Below, piece by piece: positions 17,382 through 27,659 of a stretch of DNA of 64,000 nucleotides. The position numbers and the translations under genes are program-made. Origin of the DNA: Pseudomonas sp. ML2-2023-3 (GTDB taxonomy: Bacteria > Pseudomonadota > Gammaproteobacteria > Pseudomonadales > Pseudomonadaceae); assembly GCF_037055275.1 (NCBI RefSeq), contig NZ_CP146343.1, positions 2,204,501 to 2,268,500 on the forward strand, written 5' to 3'. The stretch's first letter is position 1. Each line of letters starts with the position of its first letter. The notes beneath the pieces were generated by a model. That model made no database searches. It saw only the letters and a list, made by a program, of their open reading frames with translations, and was not told the DNA's origin.

Positions 17382-17468
17382 TGTGGGAGCGGGCTTGCTC
17401 GCGATGGAATCGGCGTGGTGTGGCGGACAAACCGCGTCGTCTGAATCGCGAGCAAGCCCGCTCCCACA
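17382..17468. repeat. REP pair (GGGAGCGGGCTTGCTCGCGA family)
   Basis: The arm TGTGGGAGCGGGCTTGCTCG and its inverse ending GCAAGCCCGCTCCCACA flank about 40 bases, giving a long stem-loop. It begins 4 bases after the stop of the preceding gene. Matching elements are at 24305-24391, 28719-28790, 45381-45465 and 49128-49213. Confidence 0.9.
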
Positions 17469-17785
17469 ATTTTCACCTGCAGGGCGCTTCAATGGTTTCG
17501 AGCACTCGTACCGCAGGTGTCTAAACTGACTGCCGGGTCGTTTTGTCATCGTTGTTTCGGACAATTGACAATCGATCGCTTTTCCCTGAAGGTGTCGACA
17601 CCCAAATCAAACGGGCGTATGAATTGAGCGTTTGTCATGTAAGACAGCTCTCATTTTCAATCCCGATTATCGCGTTGGCGGGTGTGCCTGGCGGATTGGC
17701 AACAGCATTGACACAAAGGTCAGTGACAGCCAGACGCTAGCTTCTGACGTGTACTGTTCAGCTTCCATATCCTGGAGATCAGTTG
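17469..17785. other. Upstream region of fadBA (no gene seen)
   Basis: About 317 bases without a credible gene. It holds a perfect 12-bp palindrome GGTGTCGACACC (17591-17602) and a dyad CAAAC...GTTTG (17608-17612 and 17630-17634, 17 bases apart). The dyad halves look like PsrA half-sites but the spacing does not match the known box with 2-4 bases between halves. TTGACA-like hexamers occur at about 17565 and 17706, but neither has a convincing -10 at normal spacing. The fadBA promoter should lie here. Confidence 0.5.
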
Positions 17786-19933
17786 ATGATTTACGAAGGT
17801 AAAGCCATCACGGTTACGGCTCTTGAAAGTGGCATCGTCGAACTGAAGTTCGACCTCAAGGGTGAGTCCGTCAACAAATTCAACCGTCTAACCCTGAACG
17901 AGTTGCGTCAGGCTGTAGATGCGATCAAGGCAGATGCTTCGGTCAAGGGTGTCATCGTTTCCAGTGGTAAAGACGTCTTTATCGTTGGCGCCGACATCAC
18001 CGAGTTCGTCGAAAACTTCAAGTTGCCGGATGCCGAGCTGATCGCTGGCAACCTCGAAGCCAACAGGATCTTCAGCGATTTTGAAGACCTCAACGTACCC
18101 ACCGTCGCGGCCATCAATGGCATCGCGTTGGGTGGCGGTCTGGAAATGTGTCTGGCTGCTGACTTCCGGGTCATGGCGGACAGCGCCAAAATCGGCCTGC
18201 CGGAAGTCAAGCTGGGTATCTATCCGGGCTTTGGCGGTACCGTGCGCCTGCCACGCCTGATTGGCGTTGATAACGCGGTTGAGTGGATTGCCTCCGGCAA
18301 GGAAAACCGCGCCGAAGACGCTCTGAAAGTGAGCGCCGTAGATGCTGTGGTAACGGCTGACAAGCTGGGCGCTGCAGCGCTGGACCTGATCAAGCGCGCC
18401 ATCAGTGGCGAGCTGGACTACAAGGCCAAGCGTCAACCCAAGCTTGAAAAACTCAAGCTGAACGCAATCGAACAAATGATGGCTTTCGAAACCGCTAAAG
18501 GTTTTGTGGCCGGCCAGGCTGGCCCGAACTACCCGGCCCCGGTTGAAGCGATCAAGACCATCCAGAAAGCCGCGAACTTCGGTCGTGACAAGGCGCTGGA
18601 AGTGGAAGCAGCAGGTTTCGCCAAGCTTGCAAAAACCTCAGCTTCGCAATGCCTGATCGGCCTGTTCCTGAACGATCAGGAACTGAAGAAAAAAGCCAAG
18701 ATCTACGACAAGATTGCCAAAGACGTGAAGCAGGCGGCCGTTCTGGGCGCAGGCATCATGGGTGGCGGTATTGTCTATCAGTCGGCCTCCAAAGGTACGC
18801 CGATCCTGATGAAAGACATCAACGAGCACGGCATCGAGCAGGGTCTGGCCGAGGCTGCCAAGCTGCTGGTAGGCCGCGTTGATAAGGGTCGCATGACACC
18901 GGCGAAAATGGCTGAAGTGCTGAACGGCATTCGTCCTACTTTGTCATACGGCGATTTCGGTAACGTCGACCTTGTGGTCGAAGCGGTAGTCGAGAACCCG
19001 AAGGTCAAGCAGGCTGTACTGGCGGAAGTGGAAAATCACGTTCGCGAAGACGCCATTCTGGCTTCCAACACCTCGACCATTTCCATCAGCCTGCTGGCCA
19101 AGGCCCTCAAGCGTCCGGAAAACTTCGTCGGCATGCACTTCTTCAACCCGGTGCACATGATGCCGCTGGTTGAAGTGATTCGTGGCGAGAAGTCCAGCGA
19201 CCTGGCCGTAGCAACCACCGTTGCCTATGCCAAGAAAATGGGCAAGAACCCGATCGTGGTCAACGACTGCCCGGGCTTCCTGGTCAACCGCGTCCTGTTC
19301 CCGTACTTCGGCGGTTTCGCCAGGCTGGTCAGCGCCGGTGTCGACTTTGTGCGTATCGACAAAGTGATGGAAAAATTCGGTTGGCCAATGGGCCCGGCGT
19401 ACCTGATGGACGTGGTCGGCATCGACACCGGTCACCATGGTCGCGACGTTATGGCCGAAGGCTTCCCGGACCGTATGAAAGACGACCGTCGTTCAGCGAT
19501 TGACGCTTTGTACGAGGCCAAGCGCCTGGGTCAGAAGAACGGCAAGGGCTTCTACGCCTACGAAGAAGACAAGCGCGGCAAGCAGAAGAAAATCGTTGAT
19601 TCGAGCGTGCTTGAGGTCCTCAAGCCTATCGTCTACGAGCAGCGCGACGTGACCGACGAAGACATCATCAACTGGATGATGATCCCGCTGTGTCTTGAAA
19701 CCGTGCGTTGCCTGGAAGACGGCATCGTTGAAACCGCAGCCGAGGCTGACATGGGCCTGGTCTATGGCATTGGCTTCCCGCTGTTCCGTGGCGGCGCGCT
19801 GCGCTACATCGATTCGATCGGTGTTGCAGAGTTCGTGGCCCTGGCCGATCAGTACGCTGAACTGGGCGCGCTGTACCACCCGACTGCGAAGCTGCGTGAG
19901 ATGGCCAAGAACGGCCAGAGCTTCTTCGGTTAA
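17786..19933 (+). CDS. fadB: Fatty acid oxidation complex alpha subunit FadB
   Basis: A 715-residue multifunctional beta-oxidation enzyme. Residues 1-190 are the enoyl-CoA hydratase/isomerase domain, with the oxyanion-hole segment [16 protein letters not shown]. Residues about 312-620 are the NAD-dependent 3-hydroxyacyl-CoA dehydrogenase, with [20 protein letters not shown] and the catalytic region [18 protein letters not shown]. Length is exactly that of proteobacterial FadB. The true start is ATG at 17786 with GGAG upstream; a TTG immediately before it is ignored. It forms the alpha2beta2 complex with FadA, encoded 27 bases downstream. PsrA (26779-27486) is the known repressor of this operon in P. 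aeruginosa. Confidence 0.96.
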   Translation: MIYEGKAITVTALESGIVELKFDLKGESVNKFNRLTLNELRQAVDAIKADASVKGVIVSSGKDVFIVGADITEFVENFKLPDAELIAGNLEANRIFSDFEDLNVPTVAAINGIALGGGLEMCLAADFRVMADSAKIGLPEVKLGIYPGFGGTVRLPRLIGVDNAVEWIASGKENRAEDALKVSAVDAVVTADKLGAAALDLIKRAISGELDYKAKRQPKLEKLKLNAIEQMMAFETAKGFVAGQAGPNYPAPVEAIKTIQKAANFGRDKALEVEAAGFAKLAKTSASQCLIGLFLNDQELKKKAKIYDKIAKDVKQAAVLGAGIMGGGIVYQSASKGTPILMKDINEHGIEQGLAEAAKLLVGRVDKGRMTPAKMAEVLNGIRPTLSYGDFGNVDLVVEAVVENPKVKQAVLAEVENHVREDAILASNTSTISISLLAKALKRPENFVGMHFFNPVHMMPLVEVIRGEKSSDLAVATTVAYAKKMGKNPIVVNDCPGFLVNRVLFPYFGGFARLVSAGVDFVRIDKVMEKFGWPMGPAYLMDVVGIDTGHHGRDVMAEGFPDRMKDDRRSAIDALYEAKRLGQKNGKGFYAYEEDKRGKQKKIVDSSVLEVLKPIVYEQRDVTDEDIINWMMIPLCLETVRCLEDGIVETAAEADMGLVYGIGFPLFRGGALRYIDSIGVAEFVALADQYAELGALYHPTAKLREMAKNGQSFFG

Positions 19934-19945
19934 GCGCCCCATTAG

Positions 19946-21136
<1,191 letters not shown>

Positions 21137-21151
21137 GCGTTGCGTTGATGG

Positions 21152-21183
21152 AAGCCGGGGCCTTGTGCCCCGGTTTTTGTTTT
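21152..21183 (+). terminator. Rho-independent terminator after fadA
   Basis: The stem CCGGGGC / GCCCCGG with loop CTTGT is followed by a T-rich tract. It lies about 18 bases after the fadA stop. Confidence 0.88.
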
Positions 21184-21223
21184 TAAGCGTGTTTAATTTT
21201 TTTATTTGCAGAGGGGCCGCAAC

Positions 21224-21460
21224 ATGTCGCTACAACCTGGGCTCTATCAACACTACAAAGGTCCTCAGTATCGTGTTTTCAGTGTGGCTCGCCATTCTGA
21301 AACCGAAGAAGATGTAGTGTTCTACCAAGCCCTGTATGGCGATTACGGCTTTTGGGTGCGCCCGCTGAGCATGTTCCTGGAGTCAGTCATCGTTGAGGGC
21401 GAACACGTCCCGCGCTTTGCCTTGATTCAGGCCGAACCCAGCCTTTTTTCCCGGCCATAA
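21224..21460 (+). CDS. DUF1653 domain protein
   Basis: A 78-residue protein, MSLQPGLYQHYKGPQYRVFS, with the DUF1653 pattern GxYxHYKGxxYxV followed by a later WVRPLSMFLESV. Function is unknown. The ATG at 21224 follows GAGGGG at a usable distance; the in-frame ATG at 21206 would add six residues. It is a single gene between the fadA terminator and the topA promoter. Confidence 0.82.
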   Translation: MSLQPGLYQHYKGPQYRVFSVARHSETEEDVVFYQALYGDYGFWVRPLSMFLESVIVEGEHVPRFALIQAEPSLFSRP

Positions 21461-21485
21461 GGCAAGGTCGCGCAGAACCCTGTGC

Positions 21486-21514
21486 TTGACCTCACCTTGT
21501 AGCCACTATATATA
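21486..21514 (+). promoter_or_regulatory. Probable sigma-70 promoter of topA
   Basis: A -35 box TTGACC (21486-21491) and a -10 box TATATA (21509-21514) are separated by 17 bases, about 60 bases ahead of the topA ATG. The -10 sits in a small AT-rich palindrome (CTATATATAG). Confidence 0.6.
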
Positions 21515-21574
21515 GCGGTGCCGCGTCAGGCGCGAACCGCCTTTCACTTCTAGAATTCAGGAATTTTCTGATCC

Positions 21575-24202
21575 ATGGGCAAATCGCTGGTCATTGTGGA
21601 ATCCCCGGCTAAGGCCAAGACCATCAACAAGTACTTGGGCAACGAGTACGTGGTGAAGTCGAGTATCGGCCATATCCGAGACCTGCCCACCAGCGGTTCG
21701 GCTAGCGCCAGCAAAGAACCGGCTGCCAAGCGTGGCAAGGCAGCGGCGGGCGAAGTGCCGGCCCTGTCGCCAAAAGAGAAGGCTCAGAAGCAGCTGATCT
21801 CGCGCATGGGCGTCGATCCCGAGCATGGCTGGAAAGCCAAGTACGAGATCCTGCCCGGCAAGGAAAAGGTCATCGAAGAGCTGCGCCGGCTTGCCAAGGA
21901 TGCTGACACCATCTATCTCGCAACCGACTTGGATCGCGAGGGGGAAGCCATTGCATGGCACCTGCGCGAAGCCATCGGTGGTGATGACACCCGCTACAAG
22001 CGCGTGGTGTTCAACGAAATCACCAAGAAAGCGATTCAGGAAGCCTTCTCCAAGCCGGGCGAGCTGGATATCAACCGCGTTAACGCCCAGCAGGCCCGCC
22101 GCTTCCTCGACCGCGTCGTGGGTTACATGGTTTCGCCGCTGCTGTGGGCCAAGGTAGCCCGTGGCCTGTCGGCAGGCCGTGTGCAATCGGTGGCCGTGAA
22201 GCTGGTGGTGGAGCGTGAGCGCGAAATTCGTGCGTTCAACCCTGAAGAGTACTGGGAAATCCACGCCGACCTTGGCACTGCCAAGGGGGCGAAAGTGCGT
22301 TTTGACGTTGCCCGTGAAAAAGGCGAGGCGTTCAAGCCGCTCAACGAAGCTCAGGCAATGGCGGCGCTGGAGAAGCTCAAGGCTTCGAACTACAGCATCG
22401 TCAAGCGTGAAGACAAACCGACCAGCAGCAAGCCGTCGGCGCCTTTCATTACCTCCACCCTGCAACAGGCCGCGAGCAATCGCCTGGGCTACGGGGTGAA
22501 GAAAACCATGATGATGGCCCAGCGTTTGTATGAAGCTGGCTACATCACGTATATGCGTACCGACTCCACCAACCTCTCGGCCGATGCGGTCGAGATGGCG
22601 CGTACTTATATTGAAGGTGAGTTCGGCGCGTCGTACCTGCCGCCGGCACCCAATGTGTACAGCAGCAAGGAAGGCGCACAGGAGGCTCACGAAGCGATTC
22701 GTCCTTCTGACGTAAACATGCACCCGAGCAAGCTGTCGGGCATGGAGCGCGACGCTGAGCGCCTTTACGAGCTGATCTGGCGCCAATTCGTGGCGTGCCA
22801 GATGCTGCCGGCCAAGTACCTGTCCACCACCGTCACTGTGGCGGCCGGTGATTTTGAGCTGCGTGCCAAGGGCCGCATCCTCAAATTCGACGGTTACACC
22901 CGTGTGATGCCGCAAATTGCCAAGCCGGGCGACGACGATGTGCTGCCAGACATGGCTCAGGGCGATGCCCTGAAGCTGATCGAGCTCGACCCGAGCCAGC
23001 ACTTCACCAAGCCGCCTGCGCGTTACTCCGAAGCCAGCCTGGTAAAAGAGATGGAAAAACGTGGCATTGGTCGTCCTTCGACCTATGCGGCGATTATCTC
23101 GACCATTCAGGATCGTGGTTACGTGGCGTTGCACAACCGCCGCTTCTATTCCGAAAAAATGGGCGACATCGTTACCGAACGCTTGTCCGAGAGCTTCTCC
23201 GACCTGATGGACTACGGCTTCACGGCCGGTATGGAAGAGAACCTCGATGACGTGGCGCAAGGCGAGCGTGACTGGAAAAACGTACTGGACGAGTTCTACG
23301 GCGACTTCAAGAAGAAGCTCGAAGTAGCTGCTGCACCGGAAGGTGGCATGCGTGCCAACCAGCCGGTAATGACTGATATTCCTTGTAAGGAATGTGGTCG
23401 TCCAATGCAGATTCGCACGGCTTCAACCGGCGTGTTCCTGGGTTGTTCGGGCTACAGCCTGCCGCCCAAAGAGCGTTGCAAGGCCACTGTCAATCTGGTG
23501 CCGGGTGACGAAATTGCGGCCGACGACGAAGGCGAATCCGAATCCCTGGTGCTGTTGGGCAAACACCGTTGCCCGATCTGCAGCACGGCAATGGACGCCT
23601 ACCTGCTGGATGAGAAGCACAAGCTGCACATCTGCGGTAACAACCCGGATTGTGTCGGCTACGAAATCGAAGAAGGCAACTACCGCATCAAGGGCTATGA
23701 AGGTCCGAGCCTTGAGTGCGACAAGTGCGGCAGCGAAATGCAGCTTAAAACCGGTCGTTTCGGCAAGTTCTTCGGCTGTACCAATGCCGAGTGCAAAAAC
23801 ACCCGAAAACTGCTGAAAAGCGGTGAAGCGGCGCCACCGAAAATGGACCCGGTGAAAATGCCGGAACTTAAATGCGAGAAGGTCAACGACACGTACATCC
23901 TGCGTGACGGTGCTTCGGGGTTGTTCCTGGCGGCAAGCCAGTTCCCGAAAAACCGTGAGACTCGTGCTCCGTTGGTGATCGAAATTGTGCCCCACAAGGA
24001 CGAGATCGATCCCAAGTATCACTTCTTGTGCGAAGCGCCGAAGAAAGATCCGGATGGCCGTCCTGCAGTGATTCGCTACAGCCGCAAAACCAAAGAGCAG
24101 TACGTGCAGACTGAAGTGGATGGCAAGCCGACTGGCTGGCGTGCGTTCTACGACGGCGGTAGCTGGAAGGTTGAAGACAAGCGTAAAGAAAAAGACGCTT
24201 GA
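21575..24202 (+). CDS. topA: DNA topoisomerase I
   Basis: An 875-residue type IA topoisomerase that relaxes negative supercoils. The TOPRIM domain opens [17 protein letters not shown] and contains the acidic triad [17 protein letters not shown]. The active-site Tyr is in [15 protein letters not shown]. The C-terminal part has three Cys4 zinc fingers (CKECGRP...; CPICSTA...; CDKCGSE...) and a further DNA-binding tail. Length fits Pseudomonas TopA. Compared with enterobacterial TopA there is a 30-residue Ala/Lys insertion near residue 45 ([20 protein letters not shown]), seen in Pseudomonas versions. Terminator at 24224. Confidence 0.96.
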   Translation: MGKSLVIVESPAKAKTINKYLGNEYVVKSSIGHIRDLPTSGSASASKEPAAKRGKAAAGEVPALSPKEKAQKQLISRMGVDPEHGWKAKYEILPGKEKVIEELRRLAKDADTIYLATDLDREGEAIAWHLREAIGGDDTRYKRVVFNEITKKAIQEAFSKPGELDINRVNAQQARRFLDRVVGYMVSPLLWAKVARGLSAGRVQSVAVKLVVEREREIRAFNPEEYWEIHADLGTAKGAKVRFDVAREKGEAFKPLNEAQAMAALEKLKASNYSIVKREDKPTSSKPSAPFITSTLQQAASNRLGYGVKKTMMMAQRLYEAGYITYMRTDSTNLSADAVEMARTYIEGEFGASYLPPAPNVYSSKEGAQEAHEAIRPSDVNMHPSKLSGMERDAERLYELIWRQFVACQMLPAKYLSTTVTVAAGDFELRAKGRILKFDGYTRVMPQIAKPGDDDVLPDMAQGDALKLIELDPSQHFTKPPARYSEASLVKEMEKRGIGRPSTYAAIISTIQDRGYVALHNRRFYSEKMGDIVTERLSESFSDLMDYGFTAGMEENLDDVAQGERDWKNVLDEFYGDFKKKLEVAAAPEGGMRANQPVMTDIPCKECGRPMQIRTASTGVFLGCSGYSLPPKERCKATVNLVPGDEIAADDEGESESLVLLGKHRCPICSTAMDAYLLDEKHKLHICGNNPDCVGYEIEEGNYRIKGYEGPSLECDKCGSEMQLKTGRFGKFFGCTNAECKNTRKLLKSGEAAPPKMDPVKMPELKCEKVNDTYILRDGASGLFLAASQFPKNRETRAPLVIEIVPHKDEIDPKYHFLCEAPKKDPDGRPAVIRYSRKTKEQYVQTEVDGKPTGWRAFYDGGSWKVEDKRKEKDA

Positions 24203-24223
24203 TCTGAGTTGATCGCTGAATAG

Positions 24224-24262
24224 AAAACCGCGCAAGGGCTGTATGCCTTGCGCGGTTTTTTT
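24224..24262 (+). terminator. Rho-independent terminator after topA
   Basis: A long perfect stem AAAACCGCGCAAGG / CCTTGCGCGGTTTT with a short loop is followed by T7. It starts about 20 bases after the topA stop. Confidence 0.92.
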
Positions 24263-24304
24263 GTTTGCCAATCCCGGGCCTGGTTGCCGCTGCTTGAGTG
24301 CTTT

Positions 24305-24391
24305 TGTGGGAGCAGACTTGCTCGCGATGGCATCGACACGGTTTGGCTGAAGCACCGCAGCGCCTGCATCGCGGGCAAGCCCGCTCCCACA
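24305..24391. repeat. REP pair (GGGAGCGGGCTTGCTCGCGA family)
   Basis: The left arm TGTGGGAGCAGACTTGCTCG is a slightly degenerate copy; the right arm CGGGCAAGCCCGCTCCCACA is near consensus. It lies between the topA terminator and the gene at 24482. Confidence 0.88.
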
Positions 24392-24481
24392 AAAGCGCAG
24401 GGAACGTAGGCCTTGCGCCAGCACGGCCTGATCCCTGAGACTGCACTACCTGCCTTTACCCATTCGATGTGGAGCGCCCGC

Positions 24482-25003
24482 ATGGCTCACGAACTCTATA
24501 CCCGTACCAATCAGAAGATCTATTTCGCTGGCCTGGCCCTTGAGGCCATGAACAAGGCGAGTGAGGGTCGGGCCATGAATGCTCAGGCGCTGGTTCAGGC
24601 AGAGCGCGAGTCGGCGGTATTTCATCTGTATGGTGCGCTGCTTGGCTTGTGTCATGAGATTGCTGGCTTTTATCGTCTGTCCCAAGCCAATGCACCTCGG
24701 GTCGAACTGCTGCTCACCCAGCAAGTGCTGGACGAGAAGGCCATCCCGGAACTGGCCGAGCTGGTTGAACTGGCACAGGCGCCGCAGACATGGCTGGCGC
24801 AACTGGTTGCGACCCACGCTGCTCTGTATCAGCCGTTACAGGCACCCAAAAAGGTCAAGGCGGATGTGTTCCAGCCCTTGATCATTGCGGTCAACCTGGA
24901 GGATGAGGCACCCCAGGAGTTGAGTCGCGAAACAATGGAGGAGTGGCGTCAGAACCTCAAAGGTCTGGCCATTCGGTTCCGTGATGGACTCAATGAGTGC
25001 TAA
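24482..25003 (+). CDS. Conserved hypothetical protein (DUF6586-like)
   Basis: A 173-residue, mostly helical, soluble protein beginning MAHELYTRTNQKIYFAGLAL. I recognise it as a conserved Pseudomonas protein found between topA and the lexA region, but no function is known. No signal peptide or catalytic motif is visible. I chose the ATG at 24482 because the homologous proteins begin at MAHELYTR; the in-frame opening to 24413 overlaps the REP region. It is followed by another small unknown gene at 25123. Confidence 0.8.
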   Translation: MAHELYTRTNQKIYFAGLALEAMNKASEGRAMNAQALVQAERESAVFHLYGALLGLCHEIAGFYRLSQANAPRVELLLTQQVLDEKAIPELAELVELAQAPQTWLAQLVATHAALYQPLQAPKKVKADVFQPLIIAVNLEDEAPQELSRETMEEWRQNLKGLAIRFRDGLNEC

Positions 25004-25122
25004 GGGTCGAAACCGAAACGGTACAGTCATTCATCAGTCTGTAATCGAAAGCGCTACAGATCACGGGAAATTCCCGCGGGATGGCTGATATACTCCCGCG
25101 CTTTCGTGGAGAACAAATTTAT

Positions 25123-25356
25123 ATGCCAACGTCTTTTCTAGAAATTGTCGAGTTGCCAGACGGCCGCATCGAGTTGCGCCGTGCTGAGGACGAAGGGTCT
25201 TTGGTAACGCTGAATTTTTCTGAAGATGCCAAGGCTTTTCTTCAGGGGCAGCACGTAGAGGTGGCGAAAGCCATGCTTAGCGTCGGTGTACAAATGGCGG
25301 GTCGGCTGGCCGAAGGCGAGCTCGAAAAAGACGATGGGCCACGCATTCTTCACTAA
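25123..25356 (+). CDS. Conserved small hypothetical protein
   Basis: A 77-residue acidic protein, MPTSFLEIVELPDGRIELRR, with an N-terminal beta segment and a C-terminal helix (AKAFLQGQHVEVAKAMLSVG). No known domain. The ribosome binding site GTGGAG lies 11-16 bases before the ATG at 25123, so the in-frame ATG at 25081 is rejected. It converges on sulA. Its coding pattern looks real, but I cannot assign a role. Confidence 0.75.
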   Translation: MPTSFLEIVELPDGRIELRRAEDEGSLVTLNFSEDAKAFLQGQHVEVAKAMLSVGVQMAGRLAEGELEKDDGPRILH

Positions 25357-25425
25357 GCGACTCTGACTCGTGCTCCGCAGCCAGGCGAGTGCGTTCTGCA
25401 CTGGCCCTGCGCAGGCATCAACTGT

Positions 25426-25899
25426 TTAACCCAAGCGTATATTCAGACTTTGCCCGTGACCGGTGCGAGCTGCGCTGATCAACTGATTGCGGGCAGCGCT
25501 GGTCAGCGGGTTGATCCAGCTCACTACCGTGTGGCTGCGACCCAGTCGCAGCGCTTCGCAGGTCAGTTGCAAGGCGCTTTTGTTGCCATTGGGTTGCAGC
25601 AGCAGAATGCGCTCGCGGTTCAGTCCGGCATCGCGTAACCAGCTTTGGGTCAGGCTTGCAGGTGGCGCAATCAGTGTCAGCCAGCGGGCGTTTTGTTGCT
25701 CGCTCAGTTCGCGCAGCATGGGGGCAAGCAGGTTCAGGCAGTTTCCGGCGGCACCGCGTAGCGACAGTTCACTGAACACCTCGGGTTCGGCGCTCCAGGG
25801 GGAATCGAGCACGTCCTTGATCGCGGGCGTCATGGGTTGAGCCATGAACGCTTCAAAAAGGGTGAGTTGTGCTGGCAGCGGGGTGTGTGGGAACTGCAT
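25426..25899 (-). CDS. sulA: SulA-like cell division inhibitor
   Basis: A 157-residue protein of the SulA/RecA-like superfamily. In Pseudomonas, SulA binds FtsZ and stops septum formation during the SOS response. The C-terminal two-thirds (LLAPMLRELSEQQNARWLTLIAPP; REKILLLQP-like RERILLLQPNG; RSHTVVSWINPL) follow the RecA-like fold without an ATP-binding loop. It starts 10 bases downstream of lexA on the same strand with its own strong GGAGG, so it is almost certainly cotranscribed with lexA from the SOS promoter at 26529-26563. Confidence 0.9.
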   Translation of the reverse strand: MQFPHTPLPAQLTLFEAFMAQPMTPAIKDVLDSPWSAEPEVFSELSLRGAAGNCLNLLAPMLRELSEQQNARWLTLIAPPASLTQSWLRDAGLNRERILLLQPNGNKSALQLTCEALRLGRSHTVVSWINPLTSAARNQLISAARTGHGQSLNIRLG

Positions 25900-25909
25900 G
25901 AAGCCTCCT

Positions 25910-26518
25910 TTAGCGGCGAATTACGCCGACACTCAAGCCTTCAATGACCAGTTCCTGGTCTTTGAGGTTGACTTCAATCGGGGCGAATTCAGGGTTCTCG
26001 GCAATGAGCCAGACCTTGTTGCCTTCACGCTTGAAGCGTTTGACCGTGACTTCGTCGTCGATACGGGCCACGACAATCTGGCCGTTACGGGCTTCGCGAC
26101 AGGTATGCACGGCAAGCAGATCGCCATCGAAGATGCCGACATCCTTCATGCTCATGCCTTGTACCCGTAGCAGGTAGTCGGCTCTGGGGTGAAAGAAGGT
26201 CGGGTTGATGTTGCAGGACTCTTCGACGTGCTCCAGCGCAAGAATCGGAGCACCGGCAGCTACTCGGCCAATGATGGGCAGCGTGGATTCGTCAGACTTG
26301 GCTTCGAAGCCGGGTATGCGAATACCGCGGGAGGCACCGGGGGTCATCTCGATGGCACCCTTGCGGGCAAGCGCCTTGAGGTGTTCTTCGGCGGCGTTGG
26401 GGGATTTGAAGCCCAGCTCCTGTGCGATCTCGGCACGGGTGGGCGGGTATCCGTTGTCATCCAGGCATCGCTTGATGAAGGCCAGGATCTCAGCTTGGCG
26501 TGGCGTCAGTTTTAGCAT
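25910..26518 (-). CDS. lexA: SOS repressor LexA
   Basis: A 202-residue repressor-protease. Residues 1-65 form the winged-helix DNA-binding domain ([20 protein letters not shown]). The self-cleavage site is Ala88-Gly89 in GRVAAGAP, and the catalytic dyad is Ser123 (GMSMKD) and Lys160 (DEVTVKRF), spaced exactly as in E. coli LexA (Ser119/Lys156). RecA filaments on single-stranded DNA stimulate cleavage and derepress the SOS genes. Two SOS-box-like sites sit 11-45 bases upstream, so it represses itself and sulA. Confidence 0.97.
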   Translation of the reverse strand: MLKLTPRQAEILAFIKRCLDDNGYPPTRAEIAQELGFKSPNAAEEHLKALARKGAIEMTPGASRGIRIPGFEAKSDESTLPIIGRVAAGAPILALEHVEESCNINPTFFHPRADYLLRVQGMSMKDVGIFDGDLLAVHTCREARNGQIVVARIDDEVTVKRFKREGNKVWLIAENPEFAPIEVNLKDQELVIEGLSVGVIRR

Positions 26519-26528
26519 GTTGATCGCT

Positions 26529-26544
26529 CTGTCTTTTTATACAG
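26529..26544. promoter_or_regulatory. LexA operator (SOS box 1) upstream of lexA
   Basis: CTGTCTTTTTATACAG is a full match to CTGT-N8-ACAG with an AT-rich core. It lies 11 bases upstream of the lexA start codon, overlapping the expected promoter or transcript start. Confidence 0.9.
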
Positions 26545-26547
26545 TGA

Positions 26548-26563
26548 CTGGGATTATATACAG
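26548..26563. promoter_or_regulatory. LexA operator (SOS box 2, one mismatch)
   Basis: CTGGGATTATATACAG matches CTGT-N8-ACAG except for G in place of the last T of the left half. Its centre is 19 bases from that of box 1, the same layout as the double operator of E. coli lexA. Confidence 0.75.
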
Positions 26564-26728
26564 TGAAAGCTTCTTGGCAATCACCCATTTCCAGCGGTCC
26601 GCTGGACGGTCATTAATATGTCGGGCGACCCGTACTTTATCAGGTGGGGCCGGACTGGCCGAGGCTGTGGTTAAATGCAGAACTGCCCGGTCCTGAAACG
26701 AATGCCTCATCTTGACTTTTTACAATCT

Positions 26729-26755
26729 GAAACGTATGTTTCAAACAAGTGTTTA
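26729..26755. promoter_or_regulatory. Tandem PsrA-type operators upstream of psrA
   Basis: GAAACGTATGTTTC (26729-26742) is a perfect palindrome and fits the PsrA box (G/C)AAAC-N2-4-GTTT(G/C). CAAACAAGTGTTTA (26742-26755) is a second copy with one mismatch, sharing base 26742 with the first. They lie 24-50 bases before the psrA start, as expected for autoregulation. Confidence 0.82.
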
Positions 26756-26778
26756 AATGTTTGTCAGGCGGAGTAGTC

Positions 26779-27486
26779 ATGGCCCAGTCGGAAACCGTTG
26801 AACGTATCCTTGATGCTGCCGAGCAGCTGTTCGCGGAAAAAGGGTTTGCTGAAACCTCATTGCGGCTGATTACCAGTAAAGCCGGGGTCAATCTGGCGGC
26901 GGTTAATTACCATTTCGGTTCTAAAAAGGCGCTGATCCAGGCCGTCTTTTCGCGCTTCCTGGGGCCTTTTTGCGCCAACCTCGATCGTGAGCTGGAGCGT
27001 CGTCAGGCCAAGCCTGAGAACCGCCCCAGCCTTGAAGAGTTATTGGAGATGCTGGTCGAGCAGGCGCTGGTGATCCAGCCGCGCAGTGGTAACGACCTGT
27101 CGATTTTCATGCGCTTGCTCGGGTTGGCGTTCAGTCAGAGCCAGGGTCACTTGCGTCGCTATCTTGAAGACATGTACGGCAAGGTTTTTCGCCGCTATAT
27201 GCTGCTGGTCAACGAGGCTGCCCCACAAATCCCGCCCATCGAGTTGTTCTGGCGCGTGCACTTCATGCTGGGTGCTGCGGCCTTCAGCATGTCGGGAATC
27301 AAGGCGTTGCGTGCAATTGCCGAGACTGATTTCGGTGTCAACACCTCCATCGAGCAGGTGATGCGTCTGATGGTGCCATTCCTCGCGGCAGGCATGCGTG
27401 CACAAAGCGGCGTCACGGATTCTGCAATGGCCAGTGCCCAGCTTCGCCCCCGCAGTAAAACCGCCCCGGTTACCGCCAAGGTTTGA
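26779..27486 (+). CDS. psrA: TetR-family transcriptional regulator PsrA
   Basis: A 235-residue regulator. Residues 1-55 form the TetR helix-turn-helix (RILDAAEQLFAEKGFAETSL; GVNLAAVNYHFGSKKALI); the rest is a helical ligand pocket. In Pseudomonas PsrA senses long-chain acyl compounds, represses fadBA and activates rpoS. Its genomic place, divergent from lexA and upstream of nagZ, matches other Pseudomonas genomes. The ATG at 26779 follows GGCGGAG, so the ten-residue upstream extension is rejected. It probably represses itself through the tandem boxes at 26729-26755. Confidence 0.94.
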   Translation: MAQSETVERILDAAEQLFAEKGFAETSLRLITSKAGVNLAAVNYHFGSKKALIQAVFSRFLGPFCANLDRELERRQAKPENRPSLEELLEMLVEQALVIQPRSGNDLSIFMRLLGLAFSQSQGHLRRYLEDMYGKVFRRYMLLVNEAAPQIPPIELFWRVHFMLGAAAFSMSGIKALRAIAETDFGVNTSIEQVMRLMVPFLAAGMRAQSGVTDSAMASAQLRPRSKTAPVTAKV

Positions 27487-27533
27487 CCCGCGGCGGGTGG
27501 GCGCGGCAGCTTTGTTCCGCTAAGCTAGTTGCC

Positions 27534-27659
27534 ATGCCCAACCCTGACTTATTCCCGTCTGTCGATTCGCCGCTGCCTCTCTGGAGTGCGGCGCGCAGGC
27601 GCGTGGCTGCGGATCCGGACCGGGCAATGAACGCTCTCTTTTTAAAGGATTTCCCATGA
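27534..27659 (+). CDS. Probable 41-residue ORF overlapping the nagZ start
   Basis: An ATG at 27534 opens a 41-codon frame beginning MPNPDLFPSVDSPLPLWSAA and ending ALFLKDFP, with its stop TGA sharing bases with the nagZ ATG (ATGA at 27656-27659). The frame fills the whole gap between psrA and nagZ, contains a plausible basic helix (SAARRRVAADPDRAMNALF) and has high GC at third positions. There is no strong ribosome binding site before the ATG. I infer either a small coupled protein or a leader peptide for nagZ. I do not recognise it. Confidence 0.45.
   Translation: MPNPDLFPSVDSPLPLWSAARRRVAADPDRAMNALFLKDFP

Noticed and set aside
17382..17468. REP stem-loops read as CRISPR repeats.
   Set aside because: They are isolated pairs tens of kilobases apart with no regular spacers and no cas genes.
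17608..17634. CAAAC...GTTTG upstream of fadB as a classical PsrA box.
   Set aside because: The halves are 17 bases apart; the known box allows only 2-4. Kept as a finding about a possible non-standard site, not annotated as a PsrA operator.
21557..23260. A 567-residue reverse-strand reading opposite topA.
   Set aside because: Antisense shadow of topA; low-complexity His/Arg/Gln-rich translation.
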